A stretch of DNA of 64,000 nucleotides, from contig NZ_JNIR01000001.1 of the NCBI RefSeq assembly GCF_000702605.1, positions 1,664,501 to 1,728,500 of the forward strand. Direction: 5' to 3'. The position numbers were made by a program, and so were the translations under genes. Positions 1 through 8,767 of the stretch are shown piece by piece. Numbering within the stretch: position 1 is the first letter of the stretch; each line of letters opens with the position of its first letter. The notes under the pieces are model-generated. The model did not search any database. It was not told the DNA's origin and saw nothing but the letters and a program-made list of their open reading frames with translations. This stretch comes from Exiguobacterium acetylicum DSM 20416. GTDB lineage: Bacteria > Bacillota > Bacilli > Exiguobacteriales > Exiguobacteriaceae.

Positions 1-391
<391 letters not shown>

Positions 392-571
392 TCATCCTTT
401 CACTGCGTTCAGCGAAATATTCCTCTGACTGATTTGCTCACATGACAATAGTGTCCAAAAAACGAAGTCCCGTGTGACTATCCTTTGAACATGTGTCTGT
501 GTACCTATTCAGTTGAGTAAACTGTATTATCATGAATCGACACGTAATAGTGTCTTGTTCATTACGTTACA

Positions 572-600
572 AGTATAAATCTGTAACACCTTAAAATCAA
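572..600 (-). promoter_or_regulatory. Sigma-A promoter for pdhA
   Basis: On the minus strand there is TTGATT (600-595), a 17-bp spacer and TATACT (577-572). Transcription would start near 565 and give a leader of about 180 nt before the pdhA ATG. The 383-759 stretch otherwise holds no gene: only this promoter, the palindrome at 632-649 and the def promoter. Confidence 0.65.
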
Positions 601-631
601 AGGAAATGTTTTATTTTTTTCACGTTTCATA

Positions 632-649
632 TTGTGAATTCAATCACAA
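632..649. promoter_or_regulatory. Rex/Fnr-type operator palindrome between pdhA and def
   Basis: TTGTGA-ATTCAA-TCACAA is a perfect 6-6-6 inverted repeat. It matches the Rex consensus (TTGTGA-N6-TCACAA) and also the Fnr/Crp-type TGTGA-N6-TCACA core, so the sequence alone cannot decide the regulator. It lies about 75 bp upstream of the predicted pdhA start and about 95 bp upstream of the def start. A function in redox control of pdh is inference. Confidence 0.55.
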
Positions 650-724
650 AACTAGAATATTCCATCTTCTGTATCATTCGATATTTTCCTACTGTGTTAG
701 TTGTCATCATTCCCCACTTTCCTA

Positions 725-733
725 TGCTATACT
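725..733 (+). promoter_or_regulatory. Extended -10 promoter for def
   Basis: TGC-TATACT is an extended -10 element; no good -35 is seen at 17 bp. The start would fall near 740, only about 20 nt upstream of the def ATG. The same TGCTATACT element precedes the HAD gene at 3401. Confidence 0.5.
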
Positions 734-759
734 TTTTGTAGACGAAAGGAGTGTTGTTC

Positions 760-1299
760 ATGATCACCATGAATGAAATCGTACGCGAAGACGTTCCTGC
801 TCTTCACGAACGGTCAGTAGAAGTGACCTTCCCTCTCAGCGATGAGGATAAGGAAACGATGCGACTCATGCGCGAGTTCCTCGCCAACAGTCAAGATGAT
901 GAAATTGCGAAGAAATACGACTTACGAAGCGGTATTGGACTTGCAGCACCACAGATCGGTGTCAACAAGCGCATGTTCGCGATCCGCTTACCGGATGGTG
1001 ACGATTTATTGGAATTTGGTATCTATAATCCAAAAATCATCAGTCATTCCGTCGAGCAGACGTATTTAACTGGCGGTGAAGGATGTTTGTCCGTCGACCG
1101 TGAAGTCGAAGGACATGTACCGCGCTATATGCGTATTACCCTAACTGGCATCGATCATAACGGAAATCCTATAAAATTACGTTTAAAAGGGATGAAAGCA
1201 ATCGTCTGCCAACATGAATACGACCATCTAGATGGCGTCATGTTTTACGATCGGATTGATAAAAAAGAACCGTTCAAGGAATACGGTCCTGCTACGTAA
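760..1299 (+). CDS. def: Peptide deformylase
   Basis: Peptide deformylase removes the formyl group from N-terminal methionine of new proteins in the cytoplasm. All three family motifs are present: [10 protein letters not shown] (residues 58-67), EGCLS (107-111, metal ligand C109) and QHEYDHLDG (151-159, the HExxH metal site with E153 as base). The 179-aa length fits the longer Gram-positive (type 2) enzymes. I chose ATG 760 because an AAAGGA ribosome site at 745-750 lies 9 nt upstream; the in-frame GTG at 751 directly abuts that site. The [10 protein letters not shown] start also resembles B. subtilis YkrB. It is monocistronic and convergent with rnjA across a shared terminator. Confidence 0.96.
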   Translation: MITMNEIVREDVPALHERSVEVTFPLSDEDKETMRLMREFLANSQDDEIAKKYDLRSGIGLAAPQIGVNKRMFAIRLPDGDDLLEFGIYNPKIISHSVEQTYLTGGEGCLSVDREVEGHVPRYMRITLTGIDHNGNPIKLRLKGMKAIVCQHEYDHLDGVMFYDRIDKKEPFKEYGPAT

Positions 1300-1302
1300 T
1301 AC

Positions 1303-1340
1303 AAAAATCCTCGTTTCCGTTTTCGGAGACGAGGATTTTT
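1303..1340. terminator. Bidirectional terminator between def and rnjA
   Basis: AAAAATCCTCGTTTCCG pairs with CGGAGACGAGGATTTTT across a short TTTT loop, with A/T runs on both sides. It can serve def on the plus strand and rnjA on the minus strand. Confidence 0.85.
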
Positions 1341-1344
1341 TGAA

Positions 1345-3015
1345 TCAGACTTCCATGATGATCGGCATGACCATCGGATGACGTTGTGTTTTTTCTGTTA
1401 AATACGGTGTGAGCGTATCATTGATGACTTGTTTGATATCCGTCCATTTCGTATTCCGGTTCGCAAGCGATTGATCAAGTGAGCGCTTGAGTAGACGTTC
1501 AGCATCTTTAATCAAATTACCCGACTCACGCATGTAGACGAAACCACGTGAGATGATGTCCGGTCCTGAGACGAGACGATTCGTCTTCGAGTCGAGCGTC
1601 ACGACGACGACGACGACGAGTCCCTCTTCCGAGAGGATACGACGATCGCGTAAGACGATGTTTCCGATGTCTCCGATCCCTTTTCCGTCGACATATACCG
1701 CATTCGCTTGAATCTTCCCGGTGATAGCGGCTGCATTCGCATCTAATGCGAGTACTTCACCGTTATCCATGACGAAACAGTTTTCTTCCGGTACACCAGC
1801 ATCCATCGCAAGCGACATATGCTTCTTCAGCATCCGATATTCACCGTGAATCGGCATGAAGTATTTCGGATTTAATAGACGTAACATGAGCAACTGCTCT
1901 TGTTGACTACCGTGACCTGATGTATGGATATCATTCAGTTTACCGTACATGACATCTGCGCCAGCTTTATATAGCTGATTGATCGTCTTTCCGACAGAAA
2001 CGACGTTTCCTGGGATTGGTGACGACGAGAAGATGACGAGATCATCCGGAATGATCGAGATTTGACGATGTGTTCCGTTTGCGATACGGCTAAGTGCCGC
2101 CATTGGTTCTCCTTGTGAACCGGTACAAAGGATCGTCAACTCATTTGATTTATAACGTTTCATCTCGTTCGGTTCGATAATCGTACCCTTCGGCGCTTTG
2201 ATGAAATCAAGTTCTTGACCAATCATCATGACCTTGTCCATACTACGTCCGAAAACGACGATTTTCCGTCCTGCTTCAACAGAAGCATTGACGGCTTGTT
2301 GCAGACGATAGATGTTCGACGCAAACGTCGCAAAGATGATCCGTCCTTCCGCTTTACGGAAGATGTCTGAGATCGTTTCCCCAACGACACGTTCACTCAT
2401 CGTAAACCCTTCCACTTCTGCGTTCGTTGAATCCGATAGAAGACACAAAACGCCTTCCTTACCGAGTTCAGCCATTTTCGCTAGATCAGCTGGTTCTCCG
2501 ACTGGTGTGAAATCGAACTTAAAGTCCCCTGTATGCACGATGTTCCCTTGTGGTGTTTTGACGACGACGCCGAACGAGTTTGGAATCGAGTGTGTCGTAC
2601 GGAAGAACGAGATGCTTGTCTTCCGGAACTTGATGATCGAATCTTCATCGATTTCATGCAGTTCCGCGTTGCGAAGCAACCCGTGCTCTTCAAGTTTCAC
2701 CTTGATGAGACCCATCGCAATCTTTCCTGCGTAAATCGGTAAGTTTACTTGTTTAAGCAAGAAAGGCAGACCGCCAATGTGATCTTCATGACCGTGTGTG
2801 ATGAAGACGCCTTTGACCTTGTCCTTGTTCTTGATCAAGTACGTGTAATCTGGAATGACATAGTCGATTCCGAGTAATTCATCTTCTGGGAACATGACAC
2901 CCGCGTCAATGACGATGATCTCATCTTGGAATTGAACGACATACGTGTTCTTCCCGATTTCCCCGAGTCCACCGAGTGCGAAAACGGCGGCCTGATGGTT
3001 TTTGACGAACTTCAT
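1345..3015 (-). CDS. rnjA: Ribonuclease J1
   Basis: Ribonuclease J1 is a 5'-3' exo/endonuclease central to mRNA turnover and rRNA processing in Bacillota. The 556-aa product starts [21 protein letters not shown] and carries the metallo-beta-lactamase motif HGHEDH at residues 74-79, the HTGDFKFDF block, the beta-[16 protein letters not shown] region and PIHGEYRML. These match B. subtilis RNase J1 nearly end to end. The ATG overlaps the rpoY stop in an ATGA, so the two are translationally coupled. An odd detail is a (GAC/GTC)n trinucleotide run near 1601-1618 that encodes VVVVVV late in the protein, where B. subtilis has a more mixed sequence. Confidence 0.97.
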   Translation of the reverse strand: MKFVKNHQAAVFALGGLGEIGKNTYVVQFQDEIIVIDAGVMFPEDELLGIDYVIPDYTYLIKNKDKVKGVFITHGHEDHIGGLPFLLKQVNLPIYAGKIAMGLIKVKLEEHGLLRNAELHEIDEDSIIKFRKTSISFFRTTHSIPNSFGVVVKTPQGNIVHTGDFKFDFTPVGEPADLAKMAELGKEGVLCLLSDSTNAEVEGFTMSERVVGETISDIFRKAEGRIIFATFASNIYRLQQAVNASVEAGRKIVVFGRSMDKVMMIGQELDFIKAPKGTIIEPNEMKRYKSNELTILCTGSQGEPMAALSRIANGTHRQISIIPDDLVIFSSSPIPGNVVSVGKTINQLYKAGADVMYGKLNDIHTSGHGSQQEQLLMLRLLNPKYFMPIHGEYRMLKKHMSLAMDAGVPEENCFVMDNGEVLALDANAAAITGKIQANAVYVDGKGIGDIGNIVLRDRRILSEEGLVVVVVVTLDSKTNRLVSGPDIISRGFVYMRESGNLIKDAERLLKRSLDQSLANRNTKWTDIKQVINDTLTPYLTEKTQRHPMVMPIIMEV

Positions 3016-3227
3016 TCGAACGTCGCAACCTTGAAATCAGGATGTTGTTGTTCGTATGTCAAAAATTCTCCACTGACTTCGCGGATGAACTCGATGTTGA
3101 TTTCTTTGAGGTGGTCAATCGTTGATCGCACGTCACGAATGCTTTCCCCTTCTACATACATTGTTTCTGTCCGTTCACGAACAGGTGCTTCCGAACGAAG
3201 CGGTTGGTAAAATACTTTAAAAATCAT
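3012..3227 (-). CDS. rpoY: RNA polymerase epsilon subunit
   Basis: This 71-aa protein starts [20 protein letters not shown] and matches the small RNA polymerase subunit epsilon (YkzG/RpoY, DUF1447) of Bacillota. I chose ATG 3227 because AAGGAG (3242-3237) lies a good distance upstream; the longer frame to 3287 has no such support and begins with unrelated residues. It overlaps rnjA by 4 nt (ATGA), the same pairing as in B. subtilis, so RNA synthesis and decay components are co-expressed. Confidence 0.93.
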   Translation of the reverse strand: MIFKVFYQPLRSEAPVRERTETMYVEGESIRDVRSTIDHLKEINIEFIREVSGEFLTYEQQHPDFKVATFE

Positions 3228-3343
3228 GCCTAGCAACTCCTTATCAGTACATTGTTTTTTGTCCTTAGTACAGTATACACGATACATGGACTATTTTTCA
3301 TCCTTATTCGGCATGTTCCCTTCCGGCAACACGCTTTTGGTTA

Positions 3344-3352
3344 TGCTATACT
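3344..3352 (+). promoter_or_regulatory. Extended -10 promoter for the HAD phosphatase gene
   Basis: TGC-TATACT, identical to the element before def, lies about 50 bp upstream of the ATG at 3401. The ribosome site is GAAGGTG. Confidence 0.5.
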
Positions 3353-3400
3353 TTCACATGAACAGGTCATTTCGACCAATTAAAAAGAGAAGGTGAAACC

Positions 3401-4177
3401 ATGGCAAATCAGAAAGTCGTCTTTTTCGATATCGACGGAACCTTATTGCATGATGGTCATTTTGTTCCGGAATCAACAAAACAGGCAATTCGTAAGCTTC
3501 AAGAAAATGGTGTTTATGTAGCGCTCGCAACTGGACGCGGACCTGCGATGTTGTCTGGAATCCGTGAACTACTCAACATCGATACGATTATCGGCTATAA
3601 CGGGCAAATCGTCGTTCATCAAAATGAAATCATCTACAAACGTCCACAACCGAAGACGGATTTAACGCATTTAACGCAGCAAGCGAAAGAAAACGGGCAT
3701 ACACTCGTTTATCTTGGTGAAACAAAAGGCTTCACGACGAAATCAAATGACACGCATGTCGTAGATTCGCTCGGCGATCTCGACATGCCATTACCGATTC
3801 ACGATGAAGAAGCTTTCTTATCGCATGATGTTTTCCAAACGCTCGTTTACTGTACGGCCGAAGAAGAAGCGGATTATGTTAAACGGTATGACGCATTCGA
3901 TTTCATTCGTTGGCACCCACACGCAATGGATGTCATCAATGTCGGTTCTTCGAAAGCAGAAGGGATCAAACAATTCCTGAAATTGACGAACATTCGCCGC
4001 GAAGATACCTTTGCATTCGGTGATGCTTTAAACGATCTAGAGATGCTCCGCTACGTTGGAACCGGTATTGCGATGGGCAACGGACTTCCAGAAACGAAAG
4101 CTGCTGCTGATTACGTCACGAAACCGATTCTCGAAGACGGGATCGCACACGGATTAAAAGAGTTCCAACTGATTTAA
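3401..4177 (+). CDS. Cof-type HAD hydrolase (YkrA-like sugar/nucleotide phosphatase)
   Basis: This 258-aa protein is a cytoplasmic HAD-superfamily phosphatase of the Cof/type IIB group. Motif I is FFDIDGTLL with nucleophile D10 and acid D12. Motif II lies in ALATGRGP. Motif IV is FGDALNDLEML near residue 210, and between them is the C2-type cap with GYNGQIVV. B. subtilis YkrA occupies the same place between rpoY and def, so orthology is likely. The substrate is not evident; family members act on sugar phosphates or FMN. Confidence 0.88.
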   Translation: MANQKVVFFDIDGTLLHDGHFVPESTKQAIRKLQENGVYVALATGRGPAMLSGIRELLNIDTIIGYNGQIVVHQNEIIYKRPQPKTDLTHLTQQAKENGHTLVYLGETKGFTTKSNDTHVVDSLGDLDMPLPIHDEEAFLSHDVFQTLVYCTAEEEADYVKRYDAFDFIRWHPHAMDVINVGSSKAEGIKQFLKLTNIRREDTFAFGDALNDLEMLRYVGTGIAMGNGLPETKAAADYVTKPILEDGIAHGLKEFQLI

Positions 4178-4188
4178 TAAGTAGATGT

Positions 4189-4216
4189 AAAGCTGAGGCA
4201 TGCCTCAGCTTTTTTT
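4189..4216. terminator. Bidirectional terminator between the HAD gene and ktrC
   Basis: AAAGCTGAGGCA and TGCCTCAGCTTT form a perfect loopless 24-bp palindrome followed by a T-run. Its right edge reaches the ktrC stop. Confidence 0.85.
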
Positions 4217-4889
4217 AATTCTTCACTTTATGAATCGCGCGCTCTAGACGGTCGAGATCCTCATTTTCACCAATGACGACGAGATAATCTCCTTTTTCGA
4301 TCATTTCATCAGCTTGTAAAGAAATCAGAACGTTTTCTCCACGTTTAATGGCGACGACGTTCGCCCCGTATTTGCTCCGTAGATCGAGATCAATCAATGT
4401 TTGTTTCGCCATCCGATCACTAACTTTAATTTCAACGATCGAAAATTCTTGAGATAAGTCGAGATAGTCAAGAATATTTGAACTCATTAAACCGTTCGCA
4501 ATTCGGACGCCCATATCCCGTTCTGGGTGAACGATGAAATCTGCTCCGATTTTTCGTAATACTTTTTCGTGGTAATCGTTCGTCGCTTTAACGGTGATCG
4601 ATTGTACCCCGAGCTCTTTTAAAATCAATGTCGTCAAGATGGATGCTTGAATATTTTCCCCGATGGCAACGATGACATGATCGAAGTTTCGGATTCCTAG
4701 ACTTTTTAAGACATTCTCATCCGTCGTGTCCGCGATGACGGAATGCGTCGCAATTCCCATGAATTCATTGACGCGCTCCTCGTCGGAGTCAATCGCTAAA
4801 ACATCATAACCATTTTTTGATAGTTCTCGGACGATCGAGCCACCAAAGCGCCCTAGTCCAATTACTGCAAACTCTCCATTCATTTTCAC
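4215..4889 (-). CDS. ktrC: Potassium uptake regulatory subunit KtrC (RCK domain)
   Basis: KtrC is the cytosolic gating ring subunit of Ktr potassium channels. It binds ATP/ADP in RCK_N and, in B. subtilis, c-di-AMP in RCK_C. The 224-aa product has the Rossmann motif VIGLGRFGGS near residues 9-18, the DHVIVAIGENIQASILTTL block shared with B. subtilis KtrC, and a TrkA-C domain from about residue 140. ATG 4889 follows GGAGAG at 8 nt. No membrane partner (ktrD/ktrB) is adjacent, as in B. subtilis where ktrC stands alone. Confidence 0.93.
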   Translation of the reverse strand: MKMNGEFAVIGLGRFGGSIVRELSKNGYDVLAIDSDEERVNEFMGIATHSVIADTTDENVLKSLGIRNFDHVIVAIGENIQASILTTLILKELGVQSITVKATNDYHEKVLRKIGADFIVHPERDMGVRIANGLMSSNILDYLDLSQEFSIVEIKVSDRMAKQTLIDLDLRSKYGANVVAIKRGENVLISLQADEMIEKGDYLVVIGENEDLDRLERAIHKVKN

Positions 4890-4947
4890 AACTCTCCTTC
4901 ACAATCGCTCTTCCTTAGTAGTGTACCCGATTCATTTTAAAAATACT

Positions 4948-4980
4948 ATAAACGCCCCTGCGATTCGCAGAGGCGTTTAT
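4948..4980 (-). terminator. Terminator after cydB
   Basis: ATAAACGCCCCTGCG pairs with CGCAGAGGCGTTTAT with one mismatch. It lies just beyond the cydB stop and is followed on the minus strand by a T-rich stretch. Confidence 0.75.
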
Positions 4981-4987
4981 TCATCCA

Positions 4988-6010
4988 TTATTTTGAGGAT
5001 TTCCCACGCACATAATCGTTATCGAACAAGAAGAGTCGTAAAATCAAGTACAACGCCGGAATCAAGAGTAAGAGTCCGAAGATGAAGACGACGACGAGTG
5101 CGGAAGCCATTGTTTCGTTAACGACCGCTTTGTTGATATCGATATATGGATACAAGATATATGGTAAGTGCGTATAACCGTAACCAAACCATGCCACTCC
5201 ATACTGTAACATGACCGCGACGAAGGCAATTCCGTAATTCTTCTTCATGTAGACGAGTGTTACCGCAACGAGGAAGAAGATGAAACTAGCAGCGAACCAC
5301 CACCAGTTCCCGTTTAAGATGTTCTCATAGTGCCATGCCGCTTGATTTTTCAATCCAAAGAAGACGAGTGCACAGACAAGAATCGTCGGACCACTCCAGA
5401 AGAGTGCCCATTTACGAATTAGCGGAGTAGCCCCTTCATCCTTCGCTTTATCTGCGTAGAACAAAAGGAACATCGCACTGATATAGAGGACGGATACGAT
5501 AGCGAGTGCTACGACCGACCAAGAGTAAAAGTTCGTAAATAATTTTGTTCCTAAAAACTCGACTGTTTCATTCGTTTTACGAATAAAACCACCTTGACTG
5601 ATCGTCAATGTCGTTGACATCGCCGCCGGAATCAATAGACCAGTTGCTCCATATAAGAACGTATAGAACATGCTGTCGTTTGATCCATAATTGGCAAATG
5701 CATAGAAGCTACCGCGAATTGCAATCAATACAAGAACGATTGAGGCTGGCACAAGCAGTGCCGTACCGAAATAATAAGCGGTATCCGGGAAGAACCCGAC
5801 TAGTCCGACGAAGAAGAATACGAAGAAGACGTTCGTTACCTCCCACACTGGTGAGAGATAACGAAGAATCAATCGATTCGTTAAATGATCCCGCTTCGTA
5901 TATTTTGAATAAAAGGCATAAAATCCAGCACCGAAGTCAATTGAGGCAACGATGAGATATCCGTACAGGAAAGTCCAAAGGACCGTAATTCCTAGTGTTT
6001 GAACGTCCAA
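4988..6010 (-). CDS. cydB: Cytochrome bd ubiquinol oxidase subunit II
   Basis: This is the second membrane subunit of cytochrome bd oxidase, a high-affinity terminal oxidase that reduces oxygen with quinol. The 340-aa product has about 8-9 hydrophobic segments and the family opening WTFLYGYLIVASIDFGAG, where the conserved D and G residues sit. It follows subunit I by 12 nt in an operon. No cydCD exporter genes, required for assembly in many bacteria, lie in the window. Confidence 0.92.
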   Translation of the reverse strand: MDVQTLGITVLWTFLYGYLIVASIDFGAGFYAFYSKYTKRDHLTNRLILRYLSPVWEVTNVFFVFFFVGLVGFFPDTAYYFGTALLVPASIVLVLIAIRGSFYAFANYGSNDSMFYTFLYGATGLLIPAAMSTTLTISQGGFIRKTNETVEFLGTKLFTNFYSWSVVALAIVSVLYISAMFLLFYADKAKDEGATPLIRKWALFWSGPTILVCALVFFGLKNQAAWHYENILNGNWWWFAASFIFFLVAVTLVYMKKNYGIAFVAVMLQYGVAWFGYGYTHLPYILYPYIDINKAVVNETMASALVVVFIFGLLLLIPALYLILRLFLFDNDYVRGKSSK

Positions 6011-6022
6011 ATCGTTCCCTCC

Positions 6023-7420
6023 TTACTTGTTATCATCCACGAACATAGCTTCCCCACGCGCGTGGTGGTTTTCAGCAAGTTCTTGAAGTTCTTTACCAAC
6101 CGGGTTTTTCTTGAACATCCGTAATAATACGACTGTACAAATCGTACCAAGCATCAAGTACAAGGCACTGAATAGAATCAACATCGGACCAACAGCAGTT
6201 GACGTCGTCGCCGCATCTGCAGTCCGCATGATGCCGTAAAGTGTCCAAGGTTGGCGACCAATTTCAGCGTACATCCAACCTGCTTCAATTGAAATCATCG
6301 CTAGAGGTCCACCGATGAAGACACCTCTTAAAATCCATTTATTATACGGATTCAATTTTTTCAAACGGAATGCCAAGATGAACAACGCAGAGATGGCAGC
6401 CAAATACATACCAATCGAGACCATGATATCGAAGAAATAGTGAACGATCAGCGGTGCTTGATCTTCTTTAGCAAACTCATTTAGACCAATAACTTCTGTA
6501 TCTGGAGCTCCACCTGCAAGAATTGAAAGTGCATATGGGATTTTGACGGCTCCCTTAATTTCATAACTGCCGTCTTCTTGCTGATCAAGTATCCCACCAA
6601 AGATCAACTCGGCTTCACTTGTCGTTTCAAAATGCCATTCAGCAGCTGCAAGTTTTTCTGGCTGGTATTTTGCCAAGTATTTCCCTGAGAAATCTCCGAC
6701 AAGTGCCGTCGAGAAGGCAAAAATCAAACCGGCCATGACAGTGAGACGAAGAGCTTTTTTATGATAAGCCGTCTCCGCTGCTGAGAGTGTTTTTTTGCGG
6801 AGTAAGTGGAACGCCGCGATTGCCGCCAAGATGAATGCGACTGTTAAATAAGCCGATACGATGACGTGTGTTGCTTTTGTAGGTGTTGCTGTATTGAACA
6901 TTGCTTTTAATGGTTCGATTTGCGTTAGCGTTCCGTTGACGATCTTAAACCCTTCTGGTGAGTTCATGAAAGAGTTGACCGTCGTAATGAAGAATGCTGA
7001 TGCTGTCGCACCAATGACGACCGGAATCCCGATCAACCAGTGTAACCATGGGTTTTTGAACCGATCCCACGTGTACAGATAAATACCGAGGAAAATCGCT
7101 TCAAAGAAGAATGCGAATGTTTCCATGAATAGCGGTAATGCGATCGTTTGACCAGCCACTTGCATGAGTGACGGCCAAAGTAGTGATAATTGCAATCCAA
7201 TTGCCGTCCCTGTCACGACACCGACTGCGACGGTAACGACGTATCCACGCGTCCACCGTCTTGCTAATAAAATATAATCCGGATCTTTGCGTTTCAGACC
7301 GATGAATTCAGCTGCGAGTACCATGAGCGGTACCCCGACGCCAATCGTCGCGAATATAATGTGAAACGCTAATGTGAGCCCTGTCAACAATCGACTGAGC
7401 AATACGGGATCATTGAACAT
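6023..7420 (-). CDS. cydA: Cytochrome bd ubiquinol oxidase subunit I (YthA/CioA-like)
   Basis: This is the haem-bearing subunit of cytochrome bd. The 465-aa product opens with MFNDPVLLSRLLTGLTLAFH, with the b595 haem His at residue 20, then the FHIIFATIGVGVPLM helix, METFAFFFEAIFLGIYLY and GWMYAEIGRQPW. The Q-loop is short, and the whole resembles the YthA/cyanide-insensitive type more than B. subtilis CydA. About nine membrane segments are visible. The ATG at 7420 follows GAGGGGG. An upstream Rex/Fnr box suggests induction when oxygen is low or NADH is high. Confidence 0.93.
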   Translation of the reverse strand: MFNDPVLLSRLLTGLTLAFHIIFATIGVGVPLMVLAAEFIGLKRKDPDYILLARRWTRGYVVTVAVGVVTGTAIGLQLSLLWPSLMQVAGQTIALPLFMETFAFFFEAIFLGIYLYTWDRFKNPWLHWLIGIPVVIGATASAFFITTVNSFMNSPEGFKIVNGTLTQIEPLKAMFNTATPTKATHVIVSAYLTVAFILAAIAAFHLLRKKTLSAAETAYHKKALRLTVMAGLIFAFSTALVGDFSGKYLAKYQPEKLAAAEWHFETTSEAELIFGGILDQQEDGSYEIKGAVKIPYALSILAGGAPDTEVIGLNEFAKEDQAPLIVHYFFDIMVSIGMYLAAISALFILAFRLKKLNPYNKWILRGVFIGGPLAMISIEAGWMYAEIGRQPWTLYGIMRTADAATTSTAVGPMLILFSALYLMLGTICTVVLLRMFKKNPVGKELQELAENHHARGEAMFVDDNK

Positions 7421-7502
7421 GTATATAGCCCCCTCTTCCTAAAACATACTTCTCTATATGGTCTATAACCGTATCATAGAGAACATAACCCTTTATGTCT
7501 GT

Positions 7503-7531
7503 TTATAATGTTTGATGTAACAAATTGTTCA
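7503..7531 (-). promoter_or_regulatory. Candidate sigma-A promoter for cydAB
   Basis: On the minus strand TGAACA (7531-7526), a 17-bp spacer and TTATAA (7508-7503) lie about 80 bp upstream of the cydA ATG and directly downstream of the Rex-like box. Confidence 0.5.
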
Positions 7532-7538
7532 CATGTGC

Positions 7539-7556
7539 ACGTGATTTTTTTCACAA
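7539..7556. promoter_or_regulatory. Rex/Fnr-type operator upstream of cydAB
   Basis: Read on the minus strand this is TTGTGA-AAAAAA-TCACGT, 16 of 18 positions of the Rex palindrome and also TGTGA-N6-TCAC of the Fnr/Crp class. It sits 8 bp upstream of the candidate -35. Rex is the known repressor of cydABCD in B. subtilis, so the context agrees. Confidence 0.6.
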
Positions 7557-7587
7557 AATGTTCGAAAACTCCTATTCTTACATATAT

Positions 7588-7624
7588 AAAAAGCTTTCCC
7601 ATTCTTGATTTCGAAAGGGAAAGC
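7588..7624 (-). terminator. Terminator after dapL
   Basis: GCTTTCCC and GGGAAAGC pair around a 16-nt loop. The minus strand continues with CTTTTTATATATG after the stem. Confidence 0.7.
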
Positions 7625-7654
7625 AGTATGTCCTTCATTATTTCATAAAACTTT

Positions 7655-8767
7655 TTAAACGTATTCTCGGAAATAATGGTCGAGTAAATCAATCACAAAT
7701 GGAATTGCGGATTCATCTGGATTCAAAGTTGGTTGATGAAGTCCAGATGTCGGATTATCGACTCCGAGCCAAAACATCATTCCTGGAATTTCCTTCAACA
7801 TGAATCCAAAGTCTTCTCCTGTCATTGCTGCATCACATTCGATGTAGTTCGCATTCATCTTGACGAATGATGAGAATTTATCAACGATGTGTCGGTCATT
7901 GACGACCTCGTAATAACGATTTCCGAATTGTAGATCAATCTTGACGCCGAACGAAGCTTCGATTCCCCGGATGATGTCACGAACGCGTCGTTCCAGTTTT
8001 TCCATGTCTTCTCCATTGAGTGCGCGCATCGTTCCGTCAAGAACAGCTCTACCGGCGATGACGTTTTCCCGAATCCCAGCATCGACCTTTCCGATCGTGA
8101 TGACGCTACAGTTCATCGGATTGATGGATCGGCTGACGATTGTTTGCAATTGCATGATCAAGGCTGCTTGCGCAACGACTGTATCAATCGTCAAATGAGG
8201 AAATGCCGCGTGACCACTTTGACCATAGATCGTGATATGGACTTCTCGAGCACTCGCGAACAAGACGCCAGGACGGCTCGCAATCGTACCGACTGGATAT
8301 TCCGGTGCGACATGAAGACCATACATCTCACTTGGACGATATTTTTCAAACAACGGACTTTTAATCATCGGTTCTGCCCCGCCCGGACCTTCTTCCGCTG
8401 GTTGGAATAAAAAGACGACATCATCCATGACCGGCAATTCAATGATTCGTTTCATTAATCCTAACGCAATCGACGTGTGCATATCGTGACCACAGGCATG
8501 CATGAAGCCTGGATGTTCCGAGCAAAATGGAAGACCTGTCGCTTCTTCGATCGGTAACCCATCAATGTCTGCCCGGTACCCAATCGTCCGATTCCCAGTC
8601 AATCCTTTCACTCGAACGAAAACACCCGTTTCAAACGTGTCATACGTGACACGATCTGGTGGATAAGCACGAATTTGTTCCAATATAAAAGCTTGCGTCT
8701 TAAATTCCTTGAACCCTGGTTCTGGTATTTTATGAAGCGCGCGCCGCATTTCAATGGCGTATTCCAT
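7655..8767 (-). CDS. dapL: N-acetyldiaminopimelate deacetylase
   Basis: This M20-family enzyme deacetylates N-acetyl-LL-diaminopimelate in the lysine and peptidoglycan (meso-DAP) pathway. The 370-aa product has the metal-binding blocks MHACGHDMH (near residue 90), QPAEEGPGGA (catalytic Glu), a dimerisation insert with GKGGHAAFPH-like GQSGHAAFPH, and a final AMTGEDFG and HQPTLNPDE. It aligns with B. subtilis YkuR. ATG 8767 follows GGAGGAAG, which lies inside the 3' end of the upstream regulator gene; the two overlap by 17 bp. The usual partner dapH/ykuQ is not adjacent. Confidence 0.9.
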   Translation of the reverse strand: MEYAIEMRRALHKIPEPGFKEFKTQAFILEQIRAYPPDRVTYDTFETGVFVRVKGLTGNRTIGYRADIDGLPIEEATGLPFCSEHPGFMHACGHDMHTSIALGLMKRIIELPVMDDVVFLFQPAEEGPGGAEPMIKSPLFEKYRPSEMYGLHVAPEYPVGTIASRPGVLFASAREVHITIYGQSGHAAFPHLTIDTVVAQAALIMQLQTIVSRSINPMNCSVITIGKVDAGIRENVIAGRAVLDGTMRALNGEDMEKLERRVRDIIRGIEASFGVKIDLQFGNRYYEVVNDRHIVDKFSSFVKMNANYIECDAAMTGEDFGFMLKEIPGMMFWLGVDNPTSGLHQPTLNPDESAIPFVIDLLDHYFREYV

